NCBI GenBank assembly: GCA_964423175.1
Contig: CAYRDM010000035.1
Coordinates: forward strand, 1-6,194
Direction: 5' to 3'
DNA: 6,194 bases
From: JBGQJN01 sp964423175
GTDB taxonomy: Bacteria; Patescibacteriota; Minisyncoccia; 2-02-FULL-40-12; IGHO2-01-FULL-4-A
Shown one piece after another: positions 4,823-6,194 of the stretch. Numbering within the stretch: the stretch's first letter is position 1; the number at the start of each line of letters is the position of its first letter. The notes under the pieces are model-generated. The model ran no database searches, had not been told where the DNA came from, and saw only the letters and a program-made list of their open reading frames with translations. The position numbers and the translations under genes are program-made.

Positions 4823-5779
4823 ATGCTTATAGATGATGTCACAATAAAAGTCAGTGCCGGCGATGGTGGCAGTGGCAATGTTGCTTTTAATACCAACATG
4901 ATGAGCCTTGGGCCGACTGGCGGCAGTGGCGGAACAGGTGGGAGCGTATATATGGAGGGAGCTCCTAATTTAGATTTGCTCAACCAATTAAGATTTAAGA
5001 AAGAAATAAAAGCAGATTCAGGTCAGAAAGGTGGAAGACAGTTTCATGATGGCAATGATGGTGAGGATTTAATAATGAAGGTTCCCGTTGGGACTGTTAT
5101 ACATAATTTAACTACTAAAAAAGACGTCGAGATTACAAAAAACGGCGAGAAAGTATTGGTTGCAAAAGGCGGCAATGGCGGAAAAGGAAATTTCCTTTTT
5201 CGTGGGCCGCATAATACAAGCCCAAAACAATTTCAAAAAGGTTTGCCCGGAGAAAAATTTTCTATACGTCTGGAGCTCAAACTTATTGCCGATATCGGTT
5301 TAATCGGTTTGCCTAACGTTGGCAAATCTAGTCTTCTCAATGAGCTTACCAGTGCAAAAAGCAAAGTCGCCAATTATCAGTTTACAACTTTGGAGCCGAA
5401 CTTGGGCGTTCATTATGGTTTGATACTTGCCGACATCCCAGGTCTTATTGAAGGTGCATCTTCTGGTAAGGGTTTGGGTATCAAATTTTTACGTCATATC
5501 GAACGTACAAAAATATTATTTCATTTGATTTCTGCGCAATCGGTGGATCCCATTGCTGATTATAAAACAATAAGAAAAGAGCTGGGGGATTATAACAAAG
5601 ATCTTCTCAAGAAGCCTGAATATGTTTTTGTGAGCCAAAGTGACATGGTTTCAAAAACTGAGCTTGATAAAAAAATTAAGATTATAAAGAAACTGAATCC
5701 CAAAGTACTGGCGATCTCAGTACATGATATGGATAGTCTCTTAAAACTTAAAAAGATACTAAACGGCTTCGCTGTTTAA
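4823..5779 (+). CDS. obgE: Obg/CgtA-family ribosome-assembly GTPase
   Basis: 318 residues: an N-terminal glycine-rich Obg fold (about 1-155, with GDGGSGNVAF near 13-22 and AKGGNGGKGNF at 114-124) followed by a G domain. G1 is GLPNVGKSS (162-170), switch I has FTTLEPNLG (187-195), G3 is DIPGLIEGASSGKGLG (204-219). The usual G4 NKxD is SQSD (271-274): the aspartate is kept but Asn and Lys are lost. The G5 SAx motif reads ISVHD (298-302). The usual FRREK region and the glycine loop after it are replaced by AFNTNMMSLGPTGGSGG. There is no C-terminal OCT domain, as in many short Obg proteins. Obg binds the 50S subunit late in assembly and links GTP/ppGpp level to growth. ATG 4823 has no Shine-Dalgarno sequence and lies 8 bases after the helicase stop, so translation is probably coupled. 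The diverged signatures may lower guanine specificity; identity as Obg is still secure from the paired Obg fold and G1/G3. Confidence 0.93.
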   Translation: MLIDDVTIKVSAGDGGSGNVAFNTNMMSLGPTGGSGGTGGSVYMEGAPNLDLLNQLRFKKEIKADSGQKGGRQFHDGNDGEDLIMKVPVGTVIHNLTTKKDVEITKNGEKVLVAKGGNGGKGNFLFRGPHNTSPKQFQKGLPGEKFSIRLELKLIADIGLIGLPNVGKSSLLNELTSAKSKVANYQFTTLEPNLGVHYGLILADIPGLIEGASSGKGLGIKFLRHIERTKILFHLISAQSVDPIADYKTIRKELGDYNKDLLKKPEYVFVSQSDMVSKTELDKKIKIIKKLNPKVLAISVHDMDSLLKLKKILNGFAV

Positions 5780-5809
5780 AGAGTAGCCTGTGACTGGTTA
5801 CTCTTTTTT
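5778..5809 (+). terminator. Intrinsic terminator after the Obg gene
   Basis: An 11-bp stem is formed by AAAGAGTAGCC (5778-5788) and GGTTACTCTTT (5796-5806), with one G-U pair and a 7-base loop, and the T run continues to 5809 (six T in all). The stem begins inside the Obg stop codon. It closes the helicase-Obg operon and separates it from the next gene, whose ATG is 16 bases further on. Confidence 0.85.
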
Positions 5810-5824
5810 GTTAGTATGTAGGAA

Positions 5825-6194
5825 ATGATAGAAAAAATAGAAATCAAACCCAAACCCGCTCCTCCAGTCGAGACTCCGCCACCGGCAATGCCTGAAACGG
5901 AAGTGGATAGTATCGAATTAAAAACCGGGTCTTTTGAGGATTTAAATATTTCTTTGGAACAGCTGGTCAGGTCATTGAATAATTCCCAATTGATAGATCC
6001 TGAAAGTACCGGCAGATTGCGGCAGGCTCTAAGAGAAACATCCGGTTTGTTGACCGGCGGTAGGATTAAAATCCAAGATTTGAATTCGGCCTTGTCTGCT
6101 TTAACAAACGGTGTGGAAGATATTACTAACATTCAGGGAAAGCAATTTGACAGAGAGGATGTTGATGATTTGGGATCTGTATTCAGGGCACTGA
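5825..6194 (+). CDS. Unrecognised protein with proline-rich N-terminus, 3'-truncated by the window
   Basis: The frame is open from ATG 5825 to the window end, 123 codons with no stop. AGGA (5820-5823) lies directly before the ATG, closer than ideal for a ribosome site. The first 25 residues are proline- and glutamate-rich (KPKPAPPVETPPPAMPE), like a disordered or linker segment. From about residue 30 the sequence becomes helical and acidic, with leucine-spaced stretches (FEDLNISLEQLVRSLN, RLRQALRETSGLL, IQDLNSALSALTNGVEDI). There is no signal peptide or membrane segment in the visible part. I do not recognise the family. The helical pattern allows a coiled-coil or bundle protein, but this is only a description. 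It follows a strong terminator and must have its own promoter; none stands out in the 15-base gap, so the promoter may overlap the terminator region or transcription may read through. Confidence 0.6.
   Translation, partial: MIEKIEIKPKPAPPVETPPPAMPETEVDSIELKTGSFEDLNISLEQLVRSLNNSQLIDPESTGRLRQALRETSGLLTGGRIKIQDLNSALSALTNGVEDITNIQGKQFDREDVDDLGSVFRAL

Noticed and set aside
3527..4983. Several leftward frames of 61-90 codons opposite the helicase and the start of Obg
   Set aside because: Both sense genes have complete motifs, and the antisense frames show only biased complements of coding sequence.
5776..6132. Leftward open frame of 118 residues opposite the proline-rich gene, with a hydrophobic C-terminal stretch
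   Set aside because: It runs through the terminator and into the end of the Obg gene, has no ribosome site, and its composition looks like the antisense of the proline-rich rightward frame, which is the better gene.
1..6194. UGA recoded to glycine, as in some candidate phyla
   Set aside because: No visible stop is TGA, which would be compatible, but no gene contains an in-frame TGA either and glycine is spelled GGN throughout, so the standard code is sufficient.
1..6194. tRNA, rRNA, CRISPR array, insertion sequence or attachment site
   Set aside because: I looked for cloverleaf ends, regularly spaced repeats, transposase motifs and terminal inverted repeats and saw none; the genes are tightly packed and continuous.

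Overview
The window is a compact, moderately AT-rich bacterial segment with seven or eight protein genes, short intergenic gaps and no RNA gene, transposon or CRISPR array that I can see. The gene content and divergence (a short, diverged Obg GTPase with a non-canonical G4 box, a minimal DEAD-box helicase with an Arg/Ser-rich N-terminus, an ABC1/UbiB-type kinase with no visible quinone genes, a small ribbon-helix-helix/zinc-ribbon protein) recall Patescibacteria (Candidate Phyla Radiation, Parcubacteria-like). That placement is an inference; no phylogenetic marker was compared. The standard genetic code fits: all seven visible stops are TAA or TAG and no reading frame needs UGA recoding.

Layout. 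1-905 (+): the tail of an NTF2-like protein gene, probably cut by the window start, followed after 15 bases by a GNAT acetyltransferase gene. 909-2649 (-): a two-gene unit transcribed leftward, a ribbon-helix-helix plus zinc-ribbon protein and then an ABC1/UbiB atypical kinase. It converges on the GNAT gene with only 3 bases between the stop codons. 2650-2808: a divergent intergenic region with an 8-bp tandem direct repeat, a 7-bp inverted repeat and an extended -10 promoter firing rightward. 2809-3462 (+): a multi-pass PAP2-type lipid phosphatase. 3463-3608: a near-consensus promoter and an approximately 100-base leader carrying a hairpin that buries the Shine-Dalgarno sequence of the next gene. 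3609-5779 (+): DEAD-box RNA helicase and Obg GTPase, 8 bases apart, closed by a clear intrinsic terminator. 5825-6194 (+): the start of an unrecognised proline-rich protein that runs off the window.

How the genes fit together. The helicase-Obg pair is the most coherent unit: both families act in large-subunit ribosome assembly, and here they share one promoter and one terminator. The leader hairpin suggests that translation of the helicase, and perhaps of Obg by coupling, is regulated. In the leftward unit a probable DNA-binding protein precedes an atypical kinase, and repeats lie at its promoter, so autoregulation is plausible. No multi-gene defence or mobile system is evident. The most interesting signals are the leader hairpin, the operator-like repeats, and three enzymes with altered signature residues (Obg, PAP2 and, mildly, GNAT).
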